Part shown: in pieces, positions 53,785 to 62,147 of the stretch
How the letters are laid out: the number at the start of each line of letters is the position of its first letter
Position numbering within the stretch: position 1 is the stretch's first letter
From: Paeniglutamicibacter sulfureus
GTDB taxonomy: Bacteria; Actinomycetota; Actinomycetes; Actinomycetales; Micrococcaceae
DNA length: 64,000 nucleotides
Reading direction: 5' to 3'
NCBI RefSeq assembly: GCF_030512175.1
Contig: NZ_JAULBL010000001.1
Span: 372,001-436,000, forward strand
Program-made: the position numbers and the translations under genes
Notes under the pieces: model-generated
Database searches by the model: none
Told to the model about the DNA's origin: nothing
What the model saw: only the letters and a program-made list of their open reading frames with translations

Positions 53785-54798
53785 CTAGCCCTTACGTGAC
53801 TTTGGATCGAGTGCGTCGCGCACGGCGTCACCGAGCATGATGAAGCTCAACACCGTGATGGACAGGGCCAGTGCCGGCCACATGAGGATCTCCGGGTTGT
53901 TGCGCACGGAGATCTGCGCGGAGGCGATGTCATTGCCCCAGCTCATGATGCTCGGCGGCAGCCCCAAGCCCAGGAACGACAGCGTCGCCTCGGCGACGAT
54001 GTAGATGCCCAGCGAGATGGTCGAAACCACGATGACCGGTGCCAGGGAGTTAGGCACCACGTGCTTGACCAGGGTCTTGAACTTGGACAGGCCCAACGAG
54101 CGCGAGGCCATGACGTAGTCCGAGCTCTTGGCCTCAATGACAGCGCCGCGGGTGATGCGGGCCATTTGCGGCCAGCCGAAGATCGCTAAGGTGATGATGA
54201 CGGTCCAGATGCTGCGGTTCTCCCTGAATGCCGGCAGCTGCATGATGATGATGGCGCCAAGGATCAGCGGCAAGGCAAAGAAGATGTCGGCCAGTCGGGC
54301 CAGTACCGCGTCGAGCCAGCCGCCATAGTAGCCGGCCAGGGCGCCGAGGATGCCGCCAAAGACGACCACCGCGATGGTGGTGAACAACCCAACCAGCACC
54401 GAGGCTTGGGCGCCGTACATGATGCGCGCATAGATGTCGCAGCCTTGGAACGTGAAGCCCAGCGGGTGCCCGGCCGAGGGCCCTTGGCGGGCAAAGGAGA
54501 GGCTGCAGGCTGTTGGACTGGTGCTGGTGAACAGCCCGGGAAAGGCAGCCACGGCAATCACCAGGAGGATGAGCAGAGCGGAAATGATGAACAGCGGCTG
54601 CGTGCGCAACGAGCGCCAGGCCTGGGCCCACATGCTCAACGGCTGCGCGGTTTCGTCCACCTTGTCCACGGACTGCAGCGGGGTTTCCTCCAGCGGTGCC
54701 ACATAGTGCTCGATGTGGCGACTGGAGATCTTTCCGGCGCGGACGCGGGGAGCCTGCGTGGTCGGTTCGATGATTTCGGGAGTTGGATTCTCAGACAA
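53785..54798 (-). CDS. Oligopeptide ABC transporter permease OppC type (system 2)
   Basis: 337 residues with a cytoplasmic N-terminal tail (about 70 residues) and six helices. The EAA loop is YVMASRSLGLSKFKTLVKHV. FQGCDIYARIMYGAQASVLVG precedes the core. TTG 54798 is chosen because AAGGA lies 7 nt upstream; the start overlaps the OppB stop by 8 nt. Confidence 0.9.
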   Translation of the reverse strand: MSENPTPEIIEPTTQAPRVRAGKISSRHIEHYVAPLEETPLQSVDKVDETAQPLSMWAQAWRSLRTQPLFIISALLILLVIAVAAFPGLFTSTSPTACSLSFARQGPSAGHPLGFTFQGCDIYARIMYGAQASVLVGLFTTIAVVVFGGILGALAGYYGGWLDAVLARLADIFFALPLILGAIIIMQLPAFRENRSIWTVIITLAIFGWPQMARITRGAVIEAKSSDYVMASRSLGLSKFKTLVKHVVPNSLAPVIVVSTISLGIYIVAEATLSFLGLGLPPSIMSWGNDIASAQISVRNNPEILMWPALALSITVLSFIMLGDAVRDALDPKSRKG

Positions 54799-55717
54799 GG
54801 CGGATCCTTGGGTCAAGCCACGCGTAGAGCAAATCAACGACGAGGTTAGCGATAACAAAAACAACTACGAGGACGCTGACGACTGCCACGACGGTTGGGG
54901 TTTCACCCTTGAGTACGGCCTGGTACACCAGATTGCCGATCCCCGGGACGTTGAAGATGCCTTCGGTGACGATGGCGCCGCCCATGAGGGTTCCGAGGTC
55001 GGCACCGAGGAAGGTGACCACCGGAATCAGCGAGTTGCGCAGAATGTGGACCATGATCACGCGGCGGCGGCTCAGGCCCTTCGCGGTTGCAGTGCGCACA
55101 TAGTCTGCCTGCTTGTTCTCGATGATCGAGGTGCGGGTCAGTCGCAGCACGTAGGCCAGCGAAACCAGCCCGAGGACGGTAGCCGGCAGTATCAGGTCAC
55201 CCCATGGAGCCGTGGAACCGACGGTCGGTTTGGCCCAGTCGAGCTTCACTCCGACGATAAACTGCAGCACGAAACCCAGGACGAAGGTGGGTACGGCGAT
55301 GACGATCAGCGAGGCAACCAGCACCGTGGAGTCGAAGAGCTTGCCTTTTTTCAGGCCGGCGATGACGCCGAAGATGATGCCGAAGAAGGCCTCGATGGCC
55401 AGGGCCATCACGGCCAGGCGCGCGGTCACGGGCATGGCCCGGGCAATGACGTCCGCCACTGGCTGGCCGGAGAAGGTCTGGCCCAGGTCGAAGGTCACCA
55501 GGTTCTTGAGGTACAGGAAATACTGGACCCAGAACGGCTGGTCCAGGTTGTACTGGGCACGCAGCGCGGATTCAACCGCGGGGCTCATCGGCTTGCCGCC
55601 GGACAGTGCGGCGATGGGATCGCCGGGGGTGGCAAAGACCAAGAAATACACCAGCAGGGTGGCCCCGAAGAATACCGGGATCAACTGCAGGAATCTCTTG
55701 AATGTAAACATGATCAT
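54791..55717 (-). CDS. Oligopeptide ABC transporter permease OppB type (system 2)
   Basis: 308 residues, normal OppB length with six helices: TFKRFLQLIPVFFGATLLVYFLV first, EAA loop YVRTATAKGLSRRRVIMVHI, and VVDLLYAWLDPRIRLV at the C terminus. It forms the channel with the system 2 OppC. Confidence 0.92.
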   Translation of the reverse strand: MIMFTFKRFLQLIPVFFGATLLVYFLVFATPGDPIAALSGGKPMSPAVESALRAQYNLDQPFWVQYFLYLKNLVTFDLGQTFSGQPVADVIARAMPVTARLAVMALAIEAFFGIIFGVIAGLKKGKLFDSTVLVASLIVIAVPTFVLGFVLQFIVGVKLDWAKPTVGSTAPWGDLILPATVLGLVSLAYVLRLTRTSIIENKQADYVRTATAKGLSRRRVIMVHILRNSLIPVVTFLGADLGTLMGGAIVTEGIFNVPGIGNLVYQAVLKGETPTVVAVVSVLVVVFVIANLVVDLLYAWLDPRIRLV

Positions 55718-55824
55718 GGAACTGCCACCGTGGGTGTTGTGGGGGTGATCGAATCGATCAAGGGACTACTCCTTGTAAGGAAGTTCAGGTTGGCTGGCGG
55801 GGATGCTTTGCCGGTTGACGCAAG

Positions 55825-55852
55825 AAGGGGGACCCTAGGGCGGGTCCCCCTT
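55825..55852. terminator. Hairpin after the system 2 binding-protein gene
   Basis: AAGGGGGACCC at 55825-55835 pairs with GGGTCCCCCTT at 55842-55852, 11 bp with a 6-nt loop, followed by CTTG on the minus strand. As in system 1, it lies between the binding protein and the permeases and may attenuate downstream expression. Confidence 0.7.
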
Positions 55853-55882
55853 TCTCACGTGGTGGATCAGCAGCGGGACGGG

Positions 55883-57526
55883 CTACTTGCCGACAATGGC
55901 GTTGTAGACCGGGACACCGTTCCATCCGAACTTCACATCGGAGACGCTTTCGCTCCAACCGCCCTGGACCGCCTGGTACCACAGCGGGATGACAGGCAGA
56001 TCCTTGAGCAGGATCTCCTGGGACTCGTTGAAGATCTTGTTGCCTTCCTCGACGGAGGTGGCGGCAAGGCCCTCGGCCAGCTTCTGGTCGAATTCCTTGC
56101 TTGAGTAGTCGCCGTCGTTGGAACCGGCACCGGTGCCGTACAGCGGGCCAAGGAAGTTGTAGAGCGACGGGTAGTCAGCCTGCCAGCCGGCGCGCGAGGC
56201 GCCCTTGAGATCCTTGGAGACCACCAGTTCACGCATTTCCTTGAACGTCGGGATCGGGTTCAGCTCGGCCTTGATTCCCAGGGTGTTGGAAATCTGGTTG
56301 GCCATGGCCTCGATGTATTCCTTGTTGCCCGCACCATCGATGTTCGAGGTGATGGTGAAGGTTTTGTCGGCCGGCCACGGATCGATCTTCTCGGCCTCGG
56401 CCCACAGTTCCTTGGCCTTCTCGGCGTTGAACGTCAGCACTTCGTTGCCAGGGAGGGCATCGGAGTAGCCGTCGAGCACCGGGGAGGTGAAGTCCTTCGC
56501 GACCTGCTTGCCACCGAAGAAGATGTTGTCGATGATCTCCTGGCGGTTGATGGACATGGAGATGGCCTGGCGGCGAAGCTGGCCGGCCTCGCCCTTGAAC
56601 TCTGGCAGGTAGCTGGCGATCGTCATGGTCGCGTTGCCCGCGTAGGCCTGGTTGACCCAGCGGTCACCGAGGTCGTCCTGGTAGTTCTGCAGGGCGCTCG
56701 GCGGGATCTGGTCGAGCACGTCCAGGTTGTTGGCCAACAGGTCCTGGTAAGCAGCATCAAAGGTGCTGTAGATCTTGAACGACACGCCGCCGTTGGCCGC
56801 GGTGCGTGGACCGGAGTAGTCGGCATTGGGAACCAGGTCGATCTGGACGTTGTGCTTCCAGCCGTCCTCGGCCAGCTTGTACGGGCCGTTGCCTGCGGGC
56901 TTTTCGCCGAAAGCCTTGGGATCCTCGAATGCGGCGGCCGGCAGCGGGTAGAAGGCGGTGTAGCCCAGGCGCAGCGGGAAGTCGGACTCGGCGCGCTTGA
57001 GTTCAACGGTGAAGGTGGTGTCGTCGACGACCTTCAGGCCCTCCATGGTCTCCGCGGTGGCACCCTCGGCACTGACCTCGTCATAGCCCTTGATGGACTC
57101 GAAGAAGTACGAGTTCAGCTGGGCATTCTTGGCGGCTGCACCGAAGTTCCAGGCATCCACGAAGGACTTGGCCGTAACGGCCTCGCCGTTGGTGAACTTC
57201 TGCCCGGACTTGATCTTGATGGTGTAGTTCATGGCGTCGGTGGTCTCGATGGACTCCGCCAACTCATTGACCGGCTTGCCGTCGATGTCGTAGCTGACCA
57301 ACCCGGTGAAGAGCAGATCCATCACGCGTCCGCCGCCGACTTCATTGGTGTTGGCCGGCAGAAGACCGTTTTGCGGTTCGGTCGAGTTTGCCGTGATGAC
57401 CTTCGCCGGGTCTCCGCCTGTGGTTTCGTCGGCTTCGTTTCCTCCGCCGCCGCCACCACAGGCGGTCAGGGTCAGGGCCAGGGCTGCGGAAAGCACAAGG
57501 GCCTTCGAGGTGCGGTTGTAACGCAT
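55883..57526 (-). CDS. Oligopeptide ABC transporter substrate-binding lipoprotein (system 2)
   Basis: 547 residues, lipoprotein signal with lipobox LTAC followed by a run of six glycines. SBP family 5 fold: EVGGGRVMDLLFTGLVSYDIDG, FTNGEAVTAKSFVDAW, PLGYTAFYPLPAAAF-like region, and FNAEKAKELWAEAEK. It delivers solute to system 2. The long upstream region (57527-57743) contains a 12-bp palindrome. Confidence 0.9.
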   Translation of the reverse strand: MRYNRTSKALVLSAALALTLTACGGGGGGNEADETTGGDPAKVITANSTEPQNGLLPANTNEVGGGRVMDLLFTGLVSYDIDGKPVNELAESIETTDAMNYTIKIKSGQKFTNGEAVTAKSFVDAWNFGAAAKNAQLNSYFFESIKGYDEVSAEGATAETMEGLKVVDDTTFTVELKRAESDFPLRLGYTAFYPLPAAAFEDPKAFGEKPAGNGPYKLAEDGWKHNVQIDLVPNADYSGPRTAANGGVSFKIYSTFDAAYQDLLANNLDVLDQIPPSALQNYQDDLGDRWVNQAYAGNATMTIASYLPEFKGEAGQLRRQAISMSINRQEIIDNIFFGGKQVAKDFTSPVLDGYSDALPGNEVLTFNAEKAKELWAEAEKIDPWPADKTFTITSNIDGAGNKEYIEAMANQISNTLGIKAELNPIPTFKEMRELVVSKDLKGASRAGWQADYPSLYNFLGPLYGTGAGSNDGDYSSKEFDQKLAEGLAATSVEEGNKIFNESQEILLKDLPVIPLWYQAVQGGWSESVSDVKFGWNGVPVYNAIVGK

Positions 57527-57601
57527 TCTTTCTCCTCAACGAGTTTGTTGGTTGGCGTGGGTGCCTGTTTATGCACCGCCAAACCAGGGTGAGTCTCATC
57601 A

Positions 57602-57613
57602 CTCACATGTGAG
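57602..57613. promoter_or_regulatory. 12-bp palindrome in the system 2 promoter region
   Basis: CTCACATGTGAG is a perfect palindrome 76 bp upstream of the binding-protein start. The surrounding 57580-57720 is AT-rich and promoter-like. Short palindromes can occur by chance. Confidence 0.35.
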
Positions 57614-57743
57614 ACTACTCATAAATCTCTGAAACAACTAATGAACGACTGCACTGAAACAGAATCTTAATGATTCTGCAACTTATGACTGGATGACATT
57701 TCACCTCATTCATTGTCGGGACCCTGACATCGACCAGCCCTTC

Positions 57744-59138
57744 CTACAACAAACCGATCAGCATCGACGGGTCTTCAAGGACCCGTCCGATTTCCGCCAG
57801 GAACCGAGCGCCTTGCTCCCCGTCGACCACGCGATGGTCGAATGACAGCGAGAGCACCATGATGTGTCGCAGGGCAATCTCGTCCCGGTGTTCCCACGGC
57901 ATCTTGCGTATCTGGCCCATGGCGAGGATTCCTGCCTGGCCCGGCGGCAGGATCGGGGTGCCTCCATCCACGCCGAAGACACCCACATTGCTGATGCTGA
58001 AGGTTCCTCCACCGAGCTGGGCCGGGGTGATCCGTCCGTCCCGCGCCGCTGAAGTCAGTTCCCCGATTTCGCGTGCCAGTTCCGCAAGGTCCATGCCCTG
58101 GGCGCCGTGGACGACAGGAACCATCAGCCCGCGATCGGTCGCCGCGGCGATCCCGAGATTCACGTGGCCGAACTCGACAATTTCGTTGTTTTCCCCGTCC
58201 CAGTGCGAGTTCAGCGTGCGGTGCCGGGCCAGCGCGAGGACGACCACCTTGGCCACCAGGGTGGTCACCGTGATCTTCACGCCGGAAAGCCGCGGCGAGG
58301 TGCGCAACCGCTCCAGCAGCGCCATGGTCTCGGTGACATCCACGCTCAGGAATTCGGTCACGTGGGGGGCGGTGAAGGCGCTGGCCACCATGGCGGCGGC
58401 GGTGGCCTTGCGCACGCCCTTGATGGGGGTGCGTGTTTCGCCCCGGGTGCCGGCGGTTTCGCGCTGCGGTTCCGCCTCAACGCCGACGCCCTCGGAGGCA
58501 CGCACGACATCGTCGCGCGTGATTAGCCCGTTGGTGCCGGTGCCCTTGAGCGAGCCCAGGTCAATGTTGTGGTCCCGGGCGTATTTGCGCACCGGCGGGG
58601 TGGCCCGCAGGTGGCCGATCCCCCGCGGCACCTCATCACCGGCATCAACCATCCGGAGCCCGGGATTCGGCGAGGCGGGTTTCGTCTCGGATGACCCGCC
58701 GGCACCCCGGCCGACGGAAGCCGGAGCTGTGTGCGCCGGTTCCTGCCGCGGTGCCTGGGCCTTGCGGGCCCGGCGCGTCGGATGCCCGCTGTTTTCGACG
58801 GCAGCGCCGTATCCCACCAGGGTCGGCTGCCGCTTGGCCGGCTCATCTCCCCCGTCCCGGGGTTCCCGCCCGGAAGTTCCGGAATGGTCGGGCACGTCGA
58901 AGGAAATGAGCGGGTTGCCGACCTCCACGACGGCGCCGACCTGCTCATAGACCTTTTTCACGACCCCGCTGAACGGAGAGGGAAGTTCCACGATCGCCTT
59001 GGCGGTCTCGACCTCGGCGATGACCTGGTTCAGTTCCACGGTGTCGCCCTCGGCAACGCGCCAGGAGAGGATCTCGGATTCGGTCAGGCCCTCACCGAGA
59101 TCGGGCAGCTTGAAGAGTTTCTCCATGGTGGTGTTCAT
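57744..59138 (-). CDS. bkdC: 2-oxoacid dehydrogenase E2, branched-chain type lipoyl acyltransferase
   Basis: 464 residues. Lipoyl domain 1-80 with lipoyl-Lys47 in EVETAKAIVELPSPF, a Pro/Ala/Arg-rich linker, E3/E1-binding domain about 180-225 (ATPPVRKYARDHNIDLGSL), and catalytic domain about 235-464 with the HxxxDG motif FDHRVVDGEQGARF. It accepts the acyl group from E1 and gives acyl-CoA. ATG 59138 overlaps the E1 beta stop by 4 nt. It is last of the operon; no E3 (lipoamide dehydrogenase) gene follows, so a shared E3 is needed. Confidence 0.9.
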   Translation of the reverse strand: MNTTMEKLFKLPDLGEGLTESEILSWRVAEGDTVELNQVIAEVETAKAIVELPSPFSGVVKKVYEQVGAVVEVGNPLISFDVPDHSGTSGREPRDGGDEPAKRQPTLVGYGAAVENSGHPTRRARKAQAPRQEPAHTAPASVGRGAGGSSETKPASPNPGLRMVDAGDEVPRGIGHLRATPPVRKYARDHNIDLGSLKGTGTNGLITRDDVVRASEGVGVEAEPQRETAGTRGETRTPIKGVRKATAAAMVASAFTAPHVTEFLSVDVTETMALLERLRTSPRLSGVKITVTTLVAKVVVLALARHRTLNSHWDGENNEIVEFGHVNLGIAAATDRGLMVPVVHGAQGMDLAELAREIGELTSAARDGRITPAQLGGGTFSISNVGVFGVDGGTPILPPGQAGILAMGQIRKMPWEHRDEIALRHIMVLSLSFDHRVVDGEQGARFLAEIGRVLEDPSMLIGLL

Positions 59139-60142
59139 CCTTCCTCTCCCAGCAGGTCGCCGGTGCGTCGCATGGCCCTGTCGACCCCATCAAGGATCCG
59201 GTCAAGATCCGGAAGATGGTGGTGTTCCAGCTTCGAGGGCGGGTAGGGGATGTCGAATCCGGTGACCCGCACCGGGGCGTGGTCCAGGTGGTCGAAGCAG
59301 CGCTCGGTGAGGCTTGCGGCAAGCTCCGCGCCGATGCCGCCGAACTTGGAGGCCTCATGGGCGATGACCACCCTGCCGGTCTTGCGGACGGATGCGGAAA
59401 GCGTGGCGAAGTCCACCGGTTCGATGCTGCGCAGGTCGATGACCTCGATGTCGATTCCCTCGTCTTGTGCCGCTGCAGCGGCATCCATGGCGGTTTTCAC
59501 CAGCGGACCATAGGCAATCAGCGTCAGGTCCGCGCCCTCGCGCACCACCTGCGCGTTGTAGAGCGATCCGGACTCCGGGACCAGGTCCGTGTCAACCTCC
59601 CCCCGCACGTGGTAACGCCGCTTGGGCTCGAGGAAGATCACCGGATCGTCGTCGGCGATCGCCTGCTGGAGCATGGTGTAGGCGTCCTGCGGGTTCGACG
59701 GCGAGACCACCCTCAGACCGGCGGTGTGGGCGAAGTAGGCCTCGGGCGATTCGGAGTGGTGCTCCGGGGAGCCGATGCCGCCGCCGAAGGGGATGCGGAT
59801 GGTCACCGGCAGCTTGACGTTGCCGCGGGAACGGAAATGCATCTTGGCCAGCTGGGAGACGATCTGGTCGAAGGCCGGGTAGACGAAGCCGTCGAATTGG
59901 ATTTCCACCACCGGGCGGTAGCCGCGGAAGGCCAGGCCGATGGCGGTGCCGACGATGCCGGATTCGGCCAGCGGTGTGTCGATGACACGGTGCTGGCCGA
60001 AGTCTTTTTGCAGTCCGTCGGTGATGCGGAAGACGCCGCCGAGCTTGCCGATGTCCTCGCCCATGAGCACGACCTTGGAATCGTGTTCCATGGCCGAACG
60101 CAAGGAGGTGTTCAGGGCCTGTGAGAAGGTGAGGGTTTTCAT
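59135..60142 (-). CDS. bkdB: 2-oxoacid dehydrogenase E1 beta subunit, branched-chain type
   Basis: 335 residues with TFSQALNTSLRSAMEHDSKVVLMGEDIGKLGGVF at the start and IVGTAIGLAFRGYRPVVEIQFDGFVYPAFDQIVSQ, the beta-subunit hallmark. The transketolase C-terminal domain ends ITRMTGFDIPYP-like (VRVTGFDIPYPPSKLEHHHLP). It pairs with E1 alpha to decarboxylate 2-oxoisovalerate and relatives. Overlaps both neighbours by 4 nt. Confidence 0.92.
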   Translation of the reverse strand: MKTLTFSQALNTSLRSAMEHDSKVVLMGEDIGKLGGVFRITDGLQKDFGQHRVIDTPLAESGIVGTAIGLAFRGYRPVVEIQFDGFVYPAFDQIVSQLAKMHFRSRGNVKLPVTIRIPFGGGIGSPEHHSESPEAYFAHTAGLRVVSPSNPQDAYTMLQQAIADDDPVIFLEPKRRYHVRGEVDTDLVPESGSLYNAQVVREGADLTLIAYGPLVKTAMDAAAAAQDEGIDIEVIDLRSIEPVDFATLSASVRKTGRVVIAHEASKFGGIGAELAASLTERCFDHLDHAPVRVTGFDIPYPPSKLEHHHLPDLDRILDGVDRAMRRTGDLLGEEG

Positions 60143-61260
60143 TTGGTTCCCTGCCCTTGGACGGCAAAGCCGGCGAGGTAGTTGGAGTAGTTTTCGCGTT
60201 GTTCCTCCAGCCCCTGATGGGGATGGCTGTATACGTGGGCGAAGAGGTCGTCCACGGTGGGGTCCGGCATGGTGGTGATGGCCTCACGCAGGCCGGCGGC
60301 CAGCTCGTCGGCCGCGGACTCGGAGCGTTTCTTCAGCTCCCCCAGGTCCGCGCCCAGGCTGTCCAGGTGCGCGGCGACCCTGTCCAGGGGGTCCTTCGCA
60401 GCCCATTCCTCCAGCTCCAGCGCATCGCGGTAGCGCGTGGGATCGTCCGCCGTGGTGTGGGCGCCCATCCGGTAGGTGACCGCCTCGATGAATGCCGGGC
60501 CGCTGCCGGTGCGCACGTGGGCCAGGGCCGCGCGGGTGGCCGCCATGACCGCGAGAACGTCGTTGCCGTCGACCCGCCAGGTGGCCAGGCCGAAGCCTGC
60601 TGCCCGGTCGGCGATGTGCCCGGTGGTCTGCCTGGCGACGGGTTCGGAGATGGCCCAGTGGTTGTTCTGGCAGAAGAACACCAGCGGCGCCTGGTAGCTG
60701 GCGGCGAAGACCATGGCCTCGCTGACATCGCCCTGGCTGGTGGCCCCGTCCCCGAAGTACGTGATGGCCGCGGCGGCCGAGCCGTCGAACTTCAGTCCCA
60801 TGGCATAGCCGGCGGCGTGCAGGGTCTGCGCCCCGATGACGATCTGTTGGTTGGCCATGTTGACCTCGTAGGGGTTCCACCCGCTGGGAGCCGCCCCGCG
60901 CCACATGCGCAGCAGGTCGTGCGGGTTCACTCCGCGGCAATAGGCGACCCCGTGTTCGCGGTAGGAAGGGAAGATGAAGTCGTCGTTTTCCAGCGCGCGG
61001 CCGGATCCGATCTGCGCGGCTTCCTGGCCCAGCAGCGGGGCCCAGAGCCCCAGCTCGCCCTGGCGTTGCAGGGCGGTCCCTTCGGCATCCAGGCGGCGGA
61101 TGCAGGCCATGTCGATGTACAGCTTTTCCAGCGCGGGAACATCGATGTCACCGACCCATTCATCGAGCTCGGGGCATGGGTGGCGGGTGCCGTCGGGGGA
61201 AATCACCTGGAGGTAGGTATCGGGGCCCTCGGGGGTCTTCGGGTCAAACGTGGGGGACAC
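60139..61260 (-). CDS. bkdA: 2-oxoacid dehydrogenase E1 alpha subunit, branched-chain type
   Basis: 373 residues; binds thiamine diphosphate through GDGATSQGDVSEAMVFAASY with the NN of FFCQNNHWAISEP. Substrate-side motifs are YREHGVAYCRG and YRMGAHTTADDPTRYRD. GTG 61260 has AAAGGA 8 nt upstream; ATG 61269 immediately after AAAGG is less well spaced. It is the first gene of the operon and faces the Lrp-type regulator. Branched-chain assignment is inferred from length and neighbours; pyruvate is not excluded. Confidence 0.88.
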   Translation of the reverse strand: MSPTFDPKTPEGPDTYLQVISPDGTRHPCPELDEWVGDIDVPALEKLYIDMACIRRLDAEGTALQRQGELGLWAPLLGQEAAQIGSGRALENDDFIFPSYREHGVAYCRGVNPHDLLRMWRGAAPSGWNPYEVNMANQQIVIGAQTLHAAGYAMGLKFDGSAAAAITYFGDGATSQGDVSEAMVFAASYQAPLVFFCQNNHWAISEPVARQTTGHIADRAAGFGLATWRVDGNDVLAVMAATRAALAHVRTGSGPAFIEAVTYRMGAHTTADDPTRYRDALELEEWAAKDPLDRVAAHLDSLGADLGELKKRSESAADELAAGLREAITTMPDPTVDDLFAHVYSHPHQGLEEQRENYSNYLAGFAVQGQGTK

Positions 61261-61368
61261 GGTCGGCATCCTTTGCGTCGATGGCGAATCAGGATTGGCA
61301 TTCCGGTGGGACGTGCCGTTCCTGCGGGTGCGGCCTCATCGCCGCCACCTATCTGTGATCCTACTCAC

Positions 61369-61387
61369 GTTATGCAGGGCGCACAAT
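61369..61387. promoter_or_regulatory. Lrp-type site 1 (inverse orientation)
   Basis: GTTATGCAGGGCGCACAAT; read on the other strand it is ATTGTGCGCCCTGCATAAC, matching ATTGcGCannnTGCA of the two sites that follow. Centre at about 61378. Confidence 0.55.
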
Positions 61388-61400
61388 CCTTGGACGACCC

Positions 61401-61419
61401 ATTGCGCAGCTTGCACTAT
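61401..61419. promoter_or_regulatory. Lrp-type site 2
   Basis: ATTGCGCAGCTTGCACTAT, centred at about 61410, 32 bp from site 1. It shares ATTGCGCA and TGCA with the other two. Confidence 0.55.
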
Positions 61420-61443
61420 TCGCAGAGGTCACGCGGTGCTAAT

Positions 61444-61462
61444 CTTGCGCATTATGCAGCAA
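61444..61462. promoter_or_regulatory. Lrp-type site 3, overlapping the regulator start codon
   Basis: CTTGCGCATTATGCAGCAA, centred at about 61453, 43 bp from site 2. It covers the ATG of the lrp gene at 61454, which suggests autorepression. Confidence 0.55.
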
Positions 61463-61969
61463 CTTGATGCCACCGACCTGCGGATCCTTTCGGCCCTGTG
61501 CCACCGACCCAAGGCCAGCGCCGTGGCGCTGGCCAGCGAACTGGGACTCAGCCGCAACACCGTCCAGGCCCGCTTGGTGCGACTGGAATCCAACGGCGCG
61601 CTGCTGCCCTTCGAACAGCGCGTGAACCCGGCTGCCCTTGGTTTCCCGCTGGTCAGTTTCGTGCACATCCACGTGCGCCAGCGCTTGCTGGGCAACATCG
61701 TGGAACGGCTGCGCGCGATCCCGGAAATTATCGAGGCGCACGGGGTGACCGGATCCGCCGACATCCTGGCGCGCGTGGTGGCGGATAGCGCGGAGGAGCT
61801 CTTCCGCGTCAACGGCCAGATCCTGGCCATCGAGGGAGTGGAACGTGCCGACACCTCGCTGTCGATGGCCGAGTTGATTCCGCACCGCACCACCGCCCTG
61901 ATTCAGATGCGCCTGGCCTCCGGCCCTGGGACCAAGTCCGCGGGGAACGGCCCGGACGCCGACGACTGA
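61454..61969 (+). CDS. Lrp/AsnC-family regulator, probable regulator of the bkd operon
   Basis: 171 residues. Helix-turn-helix LRILSALCHRPKASAVALASELGLSRNTVQARLVRLESNG (read as separate helices) and a C-terminal RAM/ligand domain with LRAIPEIIEAHGVTGSADILARV. It starts MQQLDATDLRIL at ATG 61454 with no ribosome binding site, so the message may be leaderless. It is divergent from bkdABC, typical of a BkdR-like regulator sensing branched-chain amino acids. Confidence 0.88.
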   Translation: MQQLDATDLRILSALCHRPKASAVALASELGLSRNTVQARLVRLESNGALLPFEQRVNPAALGFPLVSFVHIHVRQRLLGNIVERLRAIPEIIEAHGVTGSADILARVVADSAEELFRVNGQILAIEGVERADTSLSMAELIPHRTTALIQMRLASGPGTKSAGNGPDADD

Positions 61970-62048
61970 TCGGCGACTTCCCAAACCAGTACATACGTCC
62001 ACCCCGGTGGCGCGTGATAGTTGCCAGCGATCTTCGGAGCACGACAAA

Positions 62049-62089
62049 GGCGGCGCCGTCTCCCTATGGGGGAAGGAAACGACGCCGCC
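62049..62089. terminator. Bidirectional terminator between lrp and actP
   Basis: GGCGGCGCCGT at 62049-62059 pairs with ACGACGCCGCC at 62079-62089 over 10 of 11 positions; the loop can form a further CTCCC/GGGGG stem. Genes on both sides converge. Confidence 0.7.
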
Positions 62090-62147
62090 CATGTGCCTCG
62101 GTGGAGCCGGGCCGCAGCCCGCCCGCACCGCGGATCTTGCCCGGCTG

